DNA from: Atriophallophorus winterbourni
Taxonomy: Eukaryota > Platyhelminthes > Trematoda > Plagiorchiida > Microphallidae
NCBI GenBank assembly: GCA_013407085.1
Contig: JACCGJ010015422.1
Span: 1 to 64,000 of the forward strand
Length of the DNA: 64,000 nucleotides
Reading direction: 5' to 3'
Of this stretch, positions 56,401 to 64,000 are shown piece by piece. Under the pieces are notes generated by a model. The model was not told where the DNA came from and did no database searches. It saw nothing but the letters and a program-made list of their open reading frames with translations. Every line of letters starts with the position of its first letter. Position 1 is the first letter of the stretch. A program made the translations under genes and the position numbers.

Positions 56401-56483
56401 TTGAATCGGCATATCGTGAAAGCCAATGTGGAAAATGGGTTCTTGTCACTGGAATCGGGGCTATATTGTTGTCTGTTGTATAA
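34487..56483 (+). CDS. WDR6: WDR6-like WD40-repeat protein, copy 2 (19-20 exons, nearly complete)
   Basis: Animal WDR6 is a large cytoplasmic WD40 protein that partners FTSJ1 for 2'-O-methylation of tRNA wobble position 34. Exons (phase-checked): 34487-34565, 34596-34700, 34736-35021, 35058-35235, 35268-35525, 35621-35737, 38013-38120, 38662-38744, 40019-40278, 41649-41758, 44127-44312, 45719-45976, 46054-46308, 48359-48437, 52464-52559, 54190-54557, 54605-54686, 55180-55261 and about 55814-56483. Segments recalling vertebrate WDR6 in the same order include LASAAEDRSIAIW, ARIWKVLLTDHGVIASGE, CGGGNRYWDFW, ALHGRDINC, AACSDGSIR and ASDHRLATWSVDF. The sum is about 1230 codons against about 1120 in human. 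The start codon is not identified, the region 54686-55870 is poorly resolved, and no transcript evidence is available. Gene identity is an inference from remembered family sequence. Confidence 0.8.
34596..34700 (+). CDS. WDR6: WDR6 copy 2 exon
   Basis: Follows a 30 bp intron. Phase 1 to 1. Begins GSANVLTLRDSG and ends HDIRCVK, equivalent to the first WD strand pair of WDR6. Confidence 0.65.
34736..35021 (+). CDS. WDR6: WDR6 copy 2 exon
   Basis: Follows a 35 bp intron. Phase 1 to 2, donor gtaatt. Contains FSVVAVSGSRFFCILTID and a second strand at VWVVFISAHHEIHLCKL, the usual WD40 hydrophobic pattern. Confidence 0.65.
35058..35235 (+). CDS. WDR6: WDR6 copy 2 exon
   Basis: Follows a 36 bp intron with acceptor attttaag, which restores the phase 2 join; the more obvious acceptor before 35090 would not. 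Contains TIVGHIVCFLGSTFGQLNI, similar to the WDR6 'TIVAGAVSNQLLVW' strand. Ends in phase 0 at donor gttaat. Confidence 0.65.
35268..35525 (+). CDS. WDR6: WDR6 copy 2 exon with conserved SEDRS-type WD repeat
   Basis: 86 codons, phase 0 to 0, after a 32 bp intron. Contains SIFSINVRYL, LASAAEDRSIAIW and ARIWKVLLTDHGVIASGE, matching the most conserved part of WDR6 (IIFSM..LATASEDRSVRIW..ARVWQVKLL..YLISAGE). Strongest single-exon evidence for family identity. Confidence 0.8.
35621..35737 (+). CDS. WDR6: WDR6 copy 2 exon
   Basis: 39 codons, phase 0 to 0, acceptor gtgctgcag, donor gtgagt. Begins DCRLVWY and contains IHRGRNVWALDYN, the counterpart of the WDR6 'GHQGRGIRA' segment. Confidence 0.78.
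35877..36112 (-). mobile_element. Fluke SINE in WDR6 intron
   Basis: Antisense SINE from ATGAAAGCACAAGCC to GCACGATTGCACATCCGTGC, inside the intron between exons 35621-35737 and 38013-38120. Target-site duplication not seen. Confidence 0.7.
36950..37560. other. Unclassified GC-richer block in WDR6 intron
   Basis: Single-copy in this window. A 94-codon minus frame at 36941-37225 (CLAGYPIAEKDREKTLRKNL) has no family I recognise. The sharp change in composition from the AT-rich intron suggests an inserted element. Confidence 0.3.
38013..38120 (+). CDS. WDR6: WDR6 copy 2 exon, last one unique to the middle region
   Basis: 36 codons, phase 0 to 0, acceptor aaatttatag, donor gtactt. ASGGNDGAVYLQHV equals the WDR6 'TGGDDSGIRLWHL' strand. 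The next exon (38662) opens the duplicated region, so this exon joins single-copy to duplicated sequence. Confidence 0.78.
38205..38305 (+). mobile_element. Fluke SINE, 3' half
   Basis: GGGCCACCTGACAGTATCAT to GCTTGTGCTTTCAAACC, 5'-truncated, in the intron before exon 38662. Confidence 0.65.
38400..38465 (+). repeat. (CT)n(TA)n microsatellite at left edge of duplicated unit
   Basis: CTCTCT run then about 20 TA units, ending 10 bp before homology to position 1 starts. Confidence 0.9.
38662..38744 (+). CDS. WDR6: WDR6 copy 2 exon (duplicated set, exon 1)
   Basis: Phase 0 to 2, acceptor aaacattacag, donor gtaagt. Begins ISCPTEKDFARCVFFGSDG and ends FYLTDTG. Identical in sequence to 179-261. 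Confidence 0.75.
39565..39605 (-). ncRNA. Hammerhead-like motif, type B, minus strand
   Basis: Minus strand: ACTG, core CTGATGA (39595-39601), weak helix II, GAAA (39577-39580), palindromic CTCGAG as helix III, cleavage GTC (39569-39571), then CAGT pairing with ACTG. The core is intact, but helix II has only about three pairs including a G-U. Confidence 0.5.
39666..39708 (+). ncRNA. Hammerhead-like motif, type B, plus strand
   Basis: CACTG (39666-39670), CTGATGA (39671-39677), short helix II, GAAA (39692-39695), TTCGAG, GTC (39701-39703), TAGTG pairing with CACTG (five pairs, one G-U). It lies about 60 bp from, and on the opposite strand to, the motif at 39565-39605. Confidence 0.5.
40019..40278 (+). 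CDS. WDR6: WDR6 copy 2 exon (duplicated set, exon 2)
   Basis: Same splice sites and length (260 bp) as 1731-1990. Carries SRTIVAIGDKQGHLGLFR. An open frame exists on the opposite strand too, but intron phase and WD pattern support the plus strand. Confidence 0.7.
40330..40545 (+). mobile_element. Fluke SINE, copy 2 of the 2050-2415 cluster
   Basis: Here the head of the first unit is fused directly to the second partial unit; the segment between them present in copy 1 is missing, consistent with recombination between SINE halves. Confidence 0.6.
40605..40775 (-). mobile_element. Fluke SINE, partial (duplicate of 2478-2660)
   Basis: Same truncated minus-strand unit as in copy 1. Confidence 0.65.
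41050..41425 (+). mobile_element. Decayed SINE with hugely expanded (CATA)n tail, copy 2
   Basis: Same SINE as 2930-3076, but the tail is expanded to about 280 bp (41145-41425) of CATA/CATT repeats, some in a larger repeated pattern. It creates spurious long reading frames of His-Thr-Tyr-Ile. Confidence 0.7.
41145..41425 (+). repeat. (CATA)n microsatellite, expanded
   Basis: Imperfect CATA tetramers with CATTCATG and GCAGGCAT interruptions. The interruption block occurs twice (about 41215-41275 and 41340-41400), suggesting a segmental step in the expansion. Confidence 0.9.
41649..41758 (+). CDS. WDR6: WDR6 copy 2 exon (duplicated set, exon 3)
   Basis: Same 110 bp length and phases as 3305-3414, with a few changes (Tyr-Pro to Ser-Pro near the start, Leu-Glu to Arg-Ala near the end). 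Confidence 0.65.
42960..43660 (+). mobile_element. LINE C-terminal relic, copy 2
   Basis: Contains NISWIDKVTNAEVLSKAGLQ, LRWLGQVYRMENGRILKGLL and a decayed CGRECSFGIGQFSH end. Same family as the LINE at 61585-63675 but opposite strand. Confidence 0.7.
44127..44312 (+). CDS. WDR6: WDR6 copy 2 exon (duplicated set, exon 4)
   Basis: 62 codons, phase 0 to 0. Contains CDTIVVGTRDGGLYTFTLK. A 12 bp in-frame difference near the 5' end gives GQLDSPKFILQLP where copy 1 has GQLVILQLP. Confidence 0.75.
44325..44545 (+). mobile_element. Fluke SINE just after WDR6 copy 2 exon 4
   Basis: Duplicate of 5590-5795 with different internal deletions (TTGGCAACCTGACAATGCAG lacks the middle segment). Confidence 0.7.
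45719..45976 (+). CDS. WDR6: WDR6 copy 2 exon (duplicated set, exon 5)
   Basis: Same length and phases as 6973-7230, alternative start 45695. Contains CHGRGGCTSVCA and LSCGRTYGDIRLWFLD. About nine amino-acid differences from copy 1, several of them closer to vertebrate WDR6. Confidence 0.75.
46054..46308 (+). CDS. WDR6: WDR6 copy 2 exon (duplicated set, exon 6)
   Basis: 85 codons. Same exon as 7308-7550 with a 12 bp in-frame insertion before the CGGGNRYW signature (EGGLTNRAELQ against EGRAVLQ). Confidence 0.8.
47005..47203 (+). mobile_element. Fluke SINE, copy 2
   Basis: Duplicate of 8245-8445. Confidence 0.6.
47207..47248 (-). ncRNA. Strongly decayed type A hammerhead relic (duplicate)
   Basis: Duplicate of 8449-8490 with the same decay. 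Confidence 0.35.
48359..48437 (+). CDS. WDR6: WDR6 copy 2 exon (duplicated set, exon 7)
   Basis: Same 79 bp exon with ALHGRDINC. One base differs near the donor (AAC-CGT against AAG-CGT). Confidence 0.75.
48733..48945 (+). mobile_element. Fluke SINE, copy 2
   Basis: Duplicate of 9970-10185, essentially identical. Confidence 0.65.
49050..51220. other. Intron sequence, no gene seen (copy 2)
   Basis: Counterpart of 10290-12460; I noticed almost no differences over 2 kb. Confidence 0.6.
51734..51777 (+). ncRNA. Hammerhead-like motif, type C
   Basis: CTTGGT, CTGACGA (51740-51746; position 7 is variable in hammerheads), an 18-base helix II arm with TGTG/CACA pairing, GAAA (51765-51768), then ACGT palindrome and TT cleavage site, followed by ACCCAA, which can pair with TTGGT. 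Helix III would exist only in a dimer. Confidence 0.35.
52464..52559 (+). CDS. WDR6: WDR6 copy 2 exon (duplicated set, exon 8)
   Basis: Same splice sites as 13818-13913. Contains LYCFAGSEDTFLSSWSID. Three amino-acid differences from copy 1. Confidence 0.72.
53394..53436 (+). ncRNA. Hammerhead-ribozyme motif, intact core (type A)
   Basis: CTGATGA at 53401-53407; helix II GTGC/GCAC (53408-53411 with 53417-53420) with loop AAACA; GAAA at 53421-53424; minimal helix III CCGG; cleavage triplet GTC ending at 53430; helix I formed by 53395-53400 with 53431-53436 (five pairs, one mismatch). All invariant hammerhead residues are present. Helix III is too short to be stable alone; such motifs are known to act as dimers. 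Known carriers are schistosome SINEs, retrozymes and Penelope-like elements. A (GT)n tract follows directly. Confidence 0.7.
53442..53470 (+). repeat. (GT)n microsatellite
   Basis: GT run starting six bases after the helix I arm of the intact hammerhead; absent from copy 1. Confidence 0.85.
53651..53696 (+). ncRNA. Second, decayed type A unit in tandem (duplicate)
   Basis: Duplicate of 14974-15020, about 250 bp after the intact motif at 53394. Confidence 0.35.
53895..53950 (-). mobile_element. Fluke SINE fragment unique to copy 2
   Basis: ATGAAAGTACAAGCCTGATC to GCACAGTCGGAGACTG, found where copy 1 has about 210 bp of other sequence (15203-15390). Confidence 0.65.
54190..54557 (+). CDS. WDR6: WDR6 copy 2 exon (duplicated set, exon 9)
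   Basis: Same exon with FLVTGGCGSQIGLWSLSW, where copy 1 keeps the family GGGR turn. The same donor ambiguity applies (54553 or 54557). Confidence 0.75.
54605..54686 (+). CDS. WDR6: WDR6 copy 2 exon (duplicated set, exon 10)
   Basis: Same 82 bp exon, LRLILHNEQKNDHGF. Phase 0 to 1. Confidence 0.5.
55180..55261 (+). CDS. WDR6: WDR6 copy 2 probable exon 11
   Basis: Counterpart of 16604-16685 with one Met/Val difference. Same unresolved 3' join. Confidence 0.4.
55814..56483 (+). CDS. WDR6: WDR6 copy 2 terminal exon
   Basis: The frame is open from 55779 to TAA at 56481-56483. The protein is identical to copy 1 over all 234 codons of that frame. Two further WD repeats, then the C-terminal cap. 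Confidence 0.82.
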
Positions 56484-56518
56484 GCACGCGCTTCTTATTT
56501 TCCTACACTTTTCATGCT

Positions 56519-56524
56519 AATAAA
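56519..56524 (+). terminator. AATAAA polyadenylation signal of WDR6 copy 2
   Basis: Same position relative to the stop as in copy 1. Confidence 0.6.
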
Positions 56525-56584
56525 ATATTCGTATCGCGATTTGTTTTTCTTCACCGGCCATTAAGCAACAACCATTGTCATTTC

Positions 56585-56720
56585 TGTTTTCGTTCTCATA
56601 TCTGTCCAATCATGGGAAACCTGACAGTTTCTTAACCCACATGCAGTGTGTAACTGTACGGCACTTTGCCCGGATCAGGATTGTGCTTTCATACATACAT
56701 GCGTACATGCATGCATGCAC
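56585..56720 (+). mobile_element. Fluke SINE 3' half after WDR6 copy 2
   Basis: Duplicate of 18010-18150 with a shorter CATA tail. Confidence 0.65.
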
Positions 56721-57355
56721 AAACAGCTAAAATTCCTTACTAGTAACCTTTCCAAAGTCGGTGCATCACGTCTGCCAGGCTTGGGTCTTTGCGGTTAGTC
56801 ATGCTTTAGAATATGTCCCGAAACCGTGTTCAATAGCAGTCTTGCACTTATCTTCTTGGAGTGCTTGCGGAGTGACGAGAAAGGCAGTGAAAGCCGAAAG
56901 GAATCTGTCGTGCTCATTACTTTCACGAAACTTGTATGAATGCTTTTCATTTCGAGATGTAGACACCTCAACCTAATTTGTATGTGCTTTCTCTTCTATA
57001 GAATCCATAGCTATTTAAGTCCCACCCTTTCCTATCTTTTAGGATTTTTCTATTTCAAGGTTGTGGCAGCTAAGTACTCGCTACATGCTACCGGCATAAT
57101 GCTACTTCTGATGATGATATACATGCATACATACATACATACAATTAGTTGCTTGTAAAGGCTGTCGGATTCCCCATGTTCACCTTTTTCGGATAGCTTA
57201 CTTAATTAACCCCATGTTATGACCAAGATCGCTACCACTGTATCTAGTTCTATCGTCAGGCAAACCGTTGTAAATTTCGAAATCAAGGGCTTTATGGTTT
57301 ACTGACACTTAATTCCCAGTTTGATAAATTCTGAAGAATGCAGAATACGTTCAAA

Positions 57356-57985
57356 TAAATTTATTTAGCAGTTTGAGACATGCAATTGATTTTAAGAACG
57401 TCAATCTTTCCGTTGTTGAGTATAGCTGAATTGCTCGAGATGTCCTGGCGCATATCTCAGCATACTTCTTCTGTTTGATATGAACCCCAGCACTTGCTTG
57501 AAGAACTGAGGCCGTATGCTGTCGGCAATCCTTTCGCAAACGGTTAAGAAATGTCCACATGGTGGGATGTTGGCAAGAAAAGAGTGACTGTAATGCATGA
57601 TGCCAGCCTTCTACAGCATTATTCGTTCGGGCAACACCACTATTTGCGTATTCATACTTATTCCATGTTTCAGGTGGAAATAGCTGGTACAAATTTTTCT
57701 CTTCTACCTCTAAATCGTCGACCTCGAACAAAGGAATGTTCAAAATAAGATAATTGTTCATTCGTCCTCTCACTTCGAGGCATAAATTCGGTTAAAATCC
57801 CAAATGTATCGACTACATCATTCAATGGCACAAAAGCCAACGCTGGTAGGCATCTAATCATGAGGCGTAAATCATCGTCTGTCTCGTAATCTGCTTTCAT
57901 CCCTAGTTAACATATTTTTCGTTGCATGGCTTGGCATAAGATAACAGTCACTCATGCGAATGGGAAGTCCGTGAGCCAGAGGGGG
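57356..57985 (-). pseudogene. MULE-type transposase C-terminal remnant, copy 2
   Basis: Minus strand. 57351-57773 is open for 140 codons and keeps GVARTNNAVEGWHHALQSLF. The upstream part (57670-57900) is in another frame, so it is still a pseudogene. No terminal inverted repeats were identified. Confidence 0.65.
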
Positions 57986-59765
57986 TTGCATTAATTTCTA
58001 ACATTTTTTCCTTCATTTTAGCCCACCCATTGTTTGCCAAAAGATTTTCTTTGTTGCACTCGTGATTGTGAAGTACGGAATGACATCATCGTTTGATGTA
58101 ATTAATCTCGCTCTACAATTGTGTGACAAACTTACTACATCCATATTTAATATTGTCATTATTTGATTGTTTCTCGAACTAAAACTCGTTTCCCATGTAA
58201 ATTAATGTCCTTCGAACTTTGCTACTTGTATCATATTCAAGAGTCATTGCACACATTTAATCTCTTCTTATCTTAAGTGTCGGGGATTAAGTGTCTCGAG
58301 ATTAAGTGACCGGACACCGTGCTTTATATGTAAATTCATACTCAATATAGACTGCAGCACATCATCGCCCGGTGTGCACCTTAATATGTGGCGCTTATTT
58401 TGTGTATCTCCATGAGCCAATAGGCTATTCTGAGTGGTTTCCTTCCGTGGCCAACAGAGCTACTCCAATCTGGAATGTCGATGAATAGAGGTCAACCAAA
58501 ATTAGTCACAACCCACTGTCTGGTGGTTAAGGCTCCGGGCGGGGCTCTAAGCTAACTCCCTACATCTGCCTGGGCAACCGGTTGATATCGCACCCACAAA
58601 CAACTATGATAATACAGGTAAAATGACATTCTCTGGATTTTAAATTAGCAGTGTATAATACACGGACGATATAGCGCATTGGACAACAGGCTGTCGTGAC
58701 TCATGCACTTTTAAAACCTGGATATTGATGTAGTCTGATTGTCGGAGCCGTGCATAGATAACCCTAGCTTGGCCACACGACTGTTTATTCCTTGTAGCTT
58801 ACGCCAATCGTGCCAGTGCTGACGACGCCATGATGTCCTGTCAAGCTAGTGCTAGAATCGTTTAGAGTGACAGCTGTTCGAGCGGATCTCATTCGACAGT
58901 CGCCTCCTTGCGTTTAGACTACAGAAAAACCGATGTCGCGATAAATCCCGCAAACGTTATCTGATTGTTGTCTATTCACCCGCCAAATGTAACTCCGAAC
59001 TTGCCAAGGATGAGTTCCATGGAAAATGAAGATAATTACATCAATGAATGACATCGCTATCTTAGCTACTGACGTGAATGCACTTGTATGTCGACGATGT
59101 TCGAACGTACAATGGCGAAGGCTGTTTTGGTTGCGCTCAGATCATTTGTTTTATGTTGCCAGTACTTACTTCCGACGTTCGAAACGTTACTGTTTCAACT
59201 GGAAATATCTGTCGACAGCCTCGTTCGCGCAAATTAACCATATCGTAATCGCATACTTGTAGGGTGTAGTGTGCCAACTGTCGCTCACACCAAGGCACCT
59301 GTGTCAAGTTTGATGATGCGTTAGGTTTTCCTAAGCTATCGATATGCTTTAGCAGTAATTCTAGAAATGTAGATAGGTAGCTGAATGTAGCCAGACTTAA
59401 TGACTTCCCGGTTCTCAGTGAGTTTCAGGCCAGCTTAAAGCATCTTTCTGAATTTTCCATTGATAATATCGATGAGCGATGGATTTTGGATACAATCCTC
59501 CTTTAAAATAGCCGCGTTGAATAGTTGTCGGCTGACTTTCCGTGTAGCTAAACACTGGGTTTCTGTGAATCCAATAAACTGGAATTTGCGGTTGCTATGT
59601 GTGATCTCAGAGAACTCTTGTAGCTCATCATAACTAGTTGTAGCTGGCGGTTATGCATCAGTGAAATGATACGCGACGTAGATGGTTGGACATTTTTGAT
59701 ATTTACATGAGCATGGAACGATGGGTACAATTTAAATAACCTACACTTTGAATTTAGGGATACGG

Positions 59766-61265
59766 AAGACTGTAGCATATTGACAATTTCTCTCGAGGCT
59801 CCAACTCAGTCAGATCTACAATTTACTCCGGAGCCTTAAGCACTACATGACATCAGATCCGGATGCCTTGGTACCATCATTGTTCAAGGATTGTGGTTGG
59901 CACTTGTTTGCGAGCTGCATACACTGTTCACCAGGACATGGGATGAGTAAAGCGTTCCGATCTCTCGAGAAAATCAGTAATTGCTCCGATTTTCGAGGTA
60001 TCAGTCGCATCATAATTCACATAATTCATAACTTGTGTGTCAAACGGGAAGAACGTTCTTGAGGAAGTTATTGGGTTCCGTGCGTTCGAGATTGTGTAGA
60101 TAATATATAACACTCTGTCAGTTACTTACCAAATGCCATACGTTTCATGGACCAACAATCGTGGTATACCTTGACGTCCGAGCGGCATAAGATTCTACTT
60201 ATCTGTCTAGACATGGAGAGTTTGAGGTGTATTTTTTGATCTCGAATACATTATGTAGTTGACCTCGAGTGCGGTCCGACCTTGGAAACATTTTTCATCC
60301 TCGTTTGCTATTTCCAGCGGGGTTTAAGGTGAGGCTGCTCTATCTCGCCGTTCTATTTTAACGTTGCGCTCGACGATGTCCTAAAGAAAGTTTTAGCTGG
60401 TGTGATGAGTTTCGGAGTTGAACTTGTGCCAGTGAGATTGCCACATACCTAGAGTTGGCGGATGGCATCCCAGTTCTGTGCGGGGAACCTCATTTAATGC
60501 AGCATGCCCTGGAACCCCTGACATTTGAAGATTTAAGATATGGCATTTGCTTTGCACATAACAAGTGTAAAGCACCTAACCAGTACTGGACCGGCTCTCT
60601 TCAAAAGCTAACAGAATGTGGTGTCAACCTAGAACTGGTCGACAGCTGCTCTTACCACGGCAGTTATATCTCTGATGATGGTTCTCTAGAGGAAGAGATC
60701 TAAATGCGTGTGCACGAAGCAGGTTGTGATAACCTCCATTTATGGCGTCGTCGTGATGTTCCACTCCATACTAAAGGTTGATTGGACAACAGGGTCGTGG
60801 ATGCCACGCTTCTTTGTGGTTGCGAAACCGGGTCTATTTTAGTGGATCGCGTTCAGCGTTTTTCTGTGTTTATCACACGTTGTCTTCGTTGGATTGCTCT
60901 TATTCGACGAAAGCATAGCGTTGGCAAAATAGATATATGTATGCGGGTTTCGGGACTAATAAGCCATGGAATAAGATAAATACTGATGCTACCTCTTTTG
61001 GAATGGTTGACAAACGTTCTAAGAATACCTCGTCACCACCTACCACACCGCTTCTTATCGGTCTAGCCTGGTAGAAACGCCATGACATGGCGCGCCGTGG
61101 CACCAGGCTCAGCGGGACATAATCGTTTGTCTGTCTGGGGTCCAAAATATCTACCTAATAGTTGATTGGAAACCTAACGCGATATGGCTACAAACCGAAA
61201 TCAGTTACCCCAACGTATTTATTGTCTCAAGTTTTTATCCTATATCATTTTATAAAAAAATACTA
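59766..61265 (+). mobile_element. Old LINE relic, copy 2
   Basis: Duplicate of 21190-22690. The frame at 60455-60703 stays open where copy 1 has a stop. Same loss of the catalytic motif. Confidence 0.65.
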
Positions 61266-61486
61266 AAAATCACGCAATCACATGCAGTGAACTTGCAAAT
61301 GTATACCGCTTTTTACACATTTGCCTGCCCGTTTTATATTTCGCATCGGTTTATCTTCCTTTTCCTGTTTCATATTACTGGGCACTTTGTACAGCACCAG
61401 AGACGTGCTCGATGACACTATTACGCGTGCACAATCCCACACGTGGACCAGGCACAAACACAGCCAGAACATTAAACACTTTTTGG

Positions 61487-61510
61487 TTGTTGTTGTTGTT
61501 GTTGTTGTTA
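61487..61510 (+). repeat. (GTT)n microsatellite
   Basis: Eight GTT units; the duplicate at 22918-22933 is shorter. Confidence 0.8.
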
Positions 61511-61584
61511 GCCTCCTTCGGTCGATGTCGACCATGGATGTACATCACAATAGCATGAATGTTCATGTTCTACAGCTTTTCGAA

Positions 61585-63675
61585 TGACTAAACAGTCCGA
61601 TTCGGGAGAAACAATCTCTCCCACAGCGCTGGCAACGAAAGTCAGAACTCGGTTGTATTGCATCAGTTGCACGCCTGGCGACGTGATCTGCGTTCAGCAG
61701 CCAAGAGCTGTATCTGCTCCTCCCCAACTTGCAGTTGATGCTTTACACAATGCCTCCAATGTGAGCGGTCAAGAGGAAGTTCTTCCTATCTGGCCGGGTC
61801 AATGCCAAGAGCTCTCGTATCTCTTTTGCAAACGTCTTTGCGGTCTGCCCAATGGTTGACTTTCTGATTTCAATTCACCATAAAGTAGATCTTCGGAATA
61901 CGACTATTTTCCATTCTATAGACATGATCAAGCCACCGCATGCGGCGCTGTCGCAATAGGGTGAACATGCTATGTAGACCAAGTTTTGAAAGCACTTCAG
62001 CATTAGTCACTCTGTCCATCCACTATATGTTCAAGATACGACGGATGCTTCGTAGATGGAAAGCATTCAGCTTCCGTTCGTGTCTTGCGTGGGTGGTCCA
62101 GGTTTCACTGCGGTGAAGTAAAGGATTCAGTACGCACGCGCTGTATAACATCATATTTGTCTTTGCAGTCAGCTTGCGGTTACCCCAAACACGAGAGTTC
62201 AATCGGGACAGAATGACAGCTGCTCTGACAATCCGCTTATCAATCTACGTGTCTAGCGAGAGGTTATCCGCAATGGTTGAACCAAGATATGTGAAATGAT
62301 GTACTGGTTCAAGCTGACAGTTTCCAAAAGTGATGATTGGTGGCGATATAGTCCCTTGACCAAGGACTTTGGTCTTGCGCATGCTGATTTTTACCTCAAA
62401 GTCTTTGCATGCCTACGAAAAACAGTCCATTAGCGACTGGAGGTGCTTTTGGGAGTGAGCAATAAAGGCTGCATCGTCGGCAAACAGCAATCCACGGAGT
62501 AGCACATTTCGTACCTTGGTTTGTACTCTCAAGCGGTTCAGGTTGAAAAGGTTGCCATCACTTTGCATGCGTAGGTAAATGCCTTCCTGAGAGCATGCTT
62601 CAGAAGCAGAGTAAAGAAAATGACGATCAGCGTGGGAGCAAGAACACACCCCTGTTTGACGCCTCGGCGAATTTCTAAGGCTTTTGAGCTGAAACCGTTA
62701 AAATGGACTGAGCCCTTCATACCTAAGTAAAACGAAATAACGAGCTTGAGCAGTCTTGGGGGGAAACCTATCAAATCGAGCATTTTGAAAAGACCCTTAC
62801 TGCTGACGTAGTCGAATGGCTTCGTTAAATAAATAAAAACAGCGTATAATGGCATACTTTTCTTGAAGTTGTCTCAGGGAGATTATCATGTCAACGGTTG
62901 ATCTTCCCTTGCGGAAGCCACATTGAGATTCGGAGTAAATTCTATCAGCTAAAACTTACCGCCGGATCTGTAAGACTTTTTAGCAAACAATTTGCCTACA
63001 ACATTCAGAAGGGAGATTCCTCTGTAATTGTTGCAGTCGCCTCTATCTCCTTTATTCTTAAATAGCGTGATGATCTTTGTGTCTCGCATCTCTTGTGGGA
63101 CACCCCCCTCCTGCCAGCACTGGAGAAGCAAATGGTGAAGGGGATGTAATAATGCTGCTCTATAGCATTGGATGAGCTCAGGTGGAATTCCGCCGTCGGC
63201 AGGGTCCTTCCCATTCGCTGAGCGTTCTATTGCGCTATTGAGCTCATCAAGAGTAGGGGAAGTATCTAGATATTCAATAGTCGGCAACCACGCGACATTT
63301 TCAAGTACATGTGGTAAAACCGTACTGTCTCTAGAGTAGAGAAAGGAGAATAGCTCTACCCATCTTTCCATCTGCTGAGTTTTGTTCACAATCGGGTCAC
63401 CAGATGCAGACTTAATGGGAGCCGTTTTAAGTTTGTTTGGGCCAATGGCTCTCTTGATCCCATCATACATACCGTGAAAATTACCGGTATCCGCAGCTTT
63501 TTGGATACTAAGGCTAATTTCTATCCAATAGTCATTTGCACATCGCCTTGCAATCTGTTGGACCTTATTTCTAGCTGCTCCTAAAAGTCGTAATTTTTCA
63601 TCTGTTGGCATACCTTTGAATCAAGAATCAAGATTTTATGGTGATAAAAAGCTAATGCTTTACACGTACCATTGG
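61585..63675 (-). mobile_element. Non-LTR retrotransposon (LINE), degenerate, copy 2
   Basis: Duplicate of 23010-25110 with the same frameshifts. Reading frames at 62949-63611, 62538-62855 and 62413-62649 are almost identical to copy 1 (one or two residues differ). The shared lesions show that the insertion and most of its decay predate the duplication. Confidence 0.85.
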
Positions 63676-63739
63676 ATGACAACTATTGCAAAAAGAAAAG
63701 TTTAATCAAAATCACATTGTTAATATTTTTCTGGGTTCA

Positions 63740-64000
63740 TTTTGCTTCAATACACCGGGCCAAATTCAGAATTTCGTTTGACGTATGCATCCAATTTCGA
63801 TTTGAAAACATCAATTGTCGTTCTATTCACAACATCTTGCGGTAGCGCATTTCATAGAAAGCAGATACCCACAGACAATCAAGTCTTGAGTGCGGTATTT
63901 CGAGGCAGCACGAGTGACTGCGAGTATTTCAAGGGGAGTTTACTTTTATTAGTTCGCTAAGCGGATGGTTCCCGATCCGCAGTATCTTGTAAGCCAGAAT
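63740..64000 (-). mobile_element. C-terminal end of the second LINE type (copy 2, cut by window)
   Basis: Duplicate of about 25190-25455. A 10-20 bp stretch around 63877 differs from copy 1. Confidence 0.6.

Larger units (their letters stand above)
38475..64000 (+). repeat. Right copy of large direct segmental duplication
   Basis: Collinear with 1 to about 25455. It begins after a (CT)n(TA)n tract at 38400-38465 with 'ccaggccagtaaattcagca', the first bases of the window, and still matches at 64000. Confidence 0.95.

Noticed and set aside
61584..61859. 91-codon plus-strand frame
   Set aside because: Antisense shadow of the minus-strand LINE C-terminal region.
1..64000. CRISPR arrays, tRNA or rRNA genes
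   Set aside because: No spaced direct repeats of CRISPR type, no tRNA cloverleaf with A and B boxes and no rRNA core sequence were seen.

Overview
This window reads as nuclear DNA of a digenean flatworm (trematode fluke). Three things point there: one recognisable host gene split into many exons by GT-AG introns, with 30-36 bp micro-introns at its 5' end and kilobase introns further down, as is known for flukes; introns full of decayed non-LTR retrotransposons and a short interspersed repeat with (CATA)n tails; and several hammerhead-ribozyme-like motifs with very short helix III. I cannot name the genus. No prokaryotic operon, tRNA, rRNA or CRISPR is visible.

The only host gene I recognise is a WD40-repeat protein that matches animal WDR6 (partner of the tRNA 2'-O-methyltransferase FTSJ1; yeast Trm734) segment by segment. 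I assembled it by exon phase. Seven N-terminal exons lie at 34487-38120 and continue in phase into exons at 38662-56483, ending with a stop codon and an AATAAA signal: about 1.2 thousand codons over 22 kb.

The dominant architecture is a large direct duplication. Positions 1 to about 25455 recur in the same orientation and order at about 38475-64000 (offset about 38.5 kb). The left copy therefore carries a second set of the downstream WDR6 exons (179-17907). Its N-terminal exons would lie left of the window, if they exist. Neither end of the duplicated unit is visible. Identity is uneven: some exons differ at many amino acids, while several-kilobase blocks, including the last exon, are almost identical, which suggests gene conversion or a mixed-haplotype assembly.

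Layout: 1-17.9 kb, WDR6 copy 1 (3' part); 18.7-19.4 kb (-), MULE-type transposase remnant; 21.2-22.7 kb (+), LINE relic; 23.0-25.1 kb (-), LINE with reverse transcriptase and C-terminal zinc-finger region; 25.2-28.3 kb (-), two pieces of a second LINE type; 28.7-29.6 kb (-), weak Penelope-like fragments and a hammerhead relic; 30-33.8 kb, SINEs with target-site duplications, a rearranged RTE-type LINE and a 233 bp tandem duplication; 34.5-56.5 kb, WDR6 copy 2; 57.3-64 kb, second copies of the MULE and LINE block.

The most interesting signal is the set of hammerhead-like RNA motifs: one with all core residues intact at 53394-53436, a divergent pair on opposite strands at 39565-39708, a G8-mutated one at 29501-29542, and a third sequence type at 51734-51777. 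Their partners in the other duplicate carry different core mutations.
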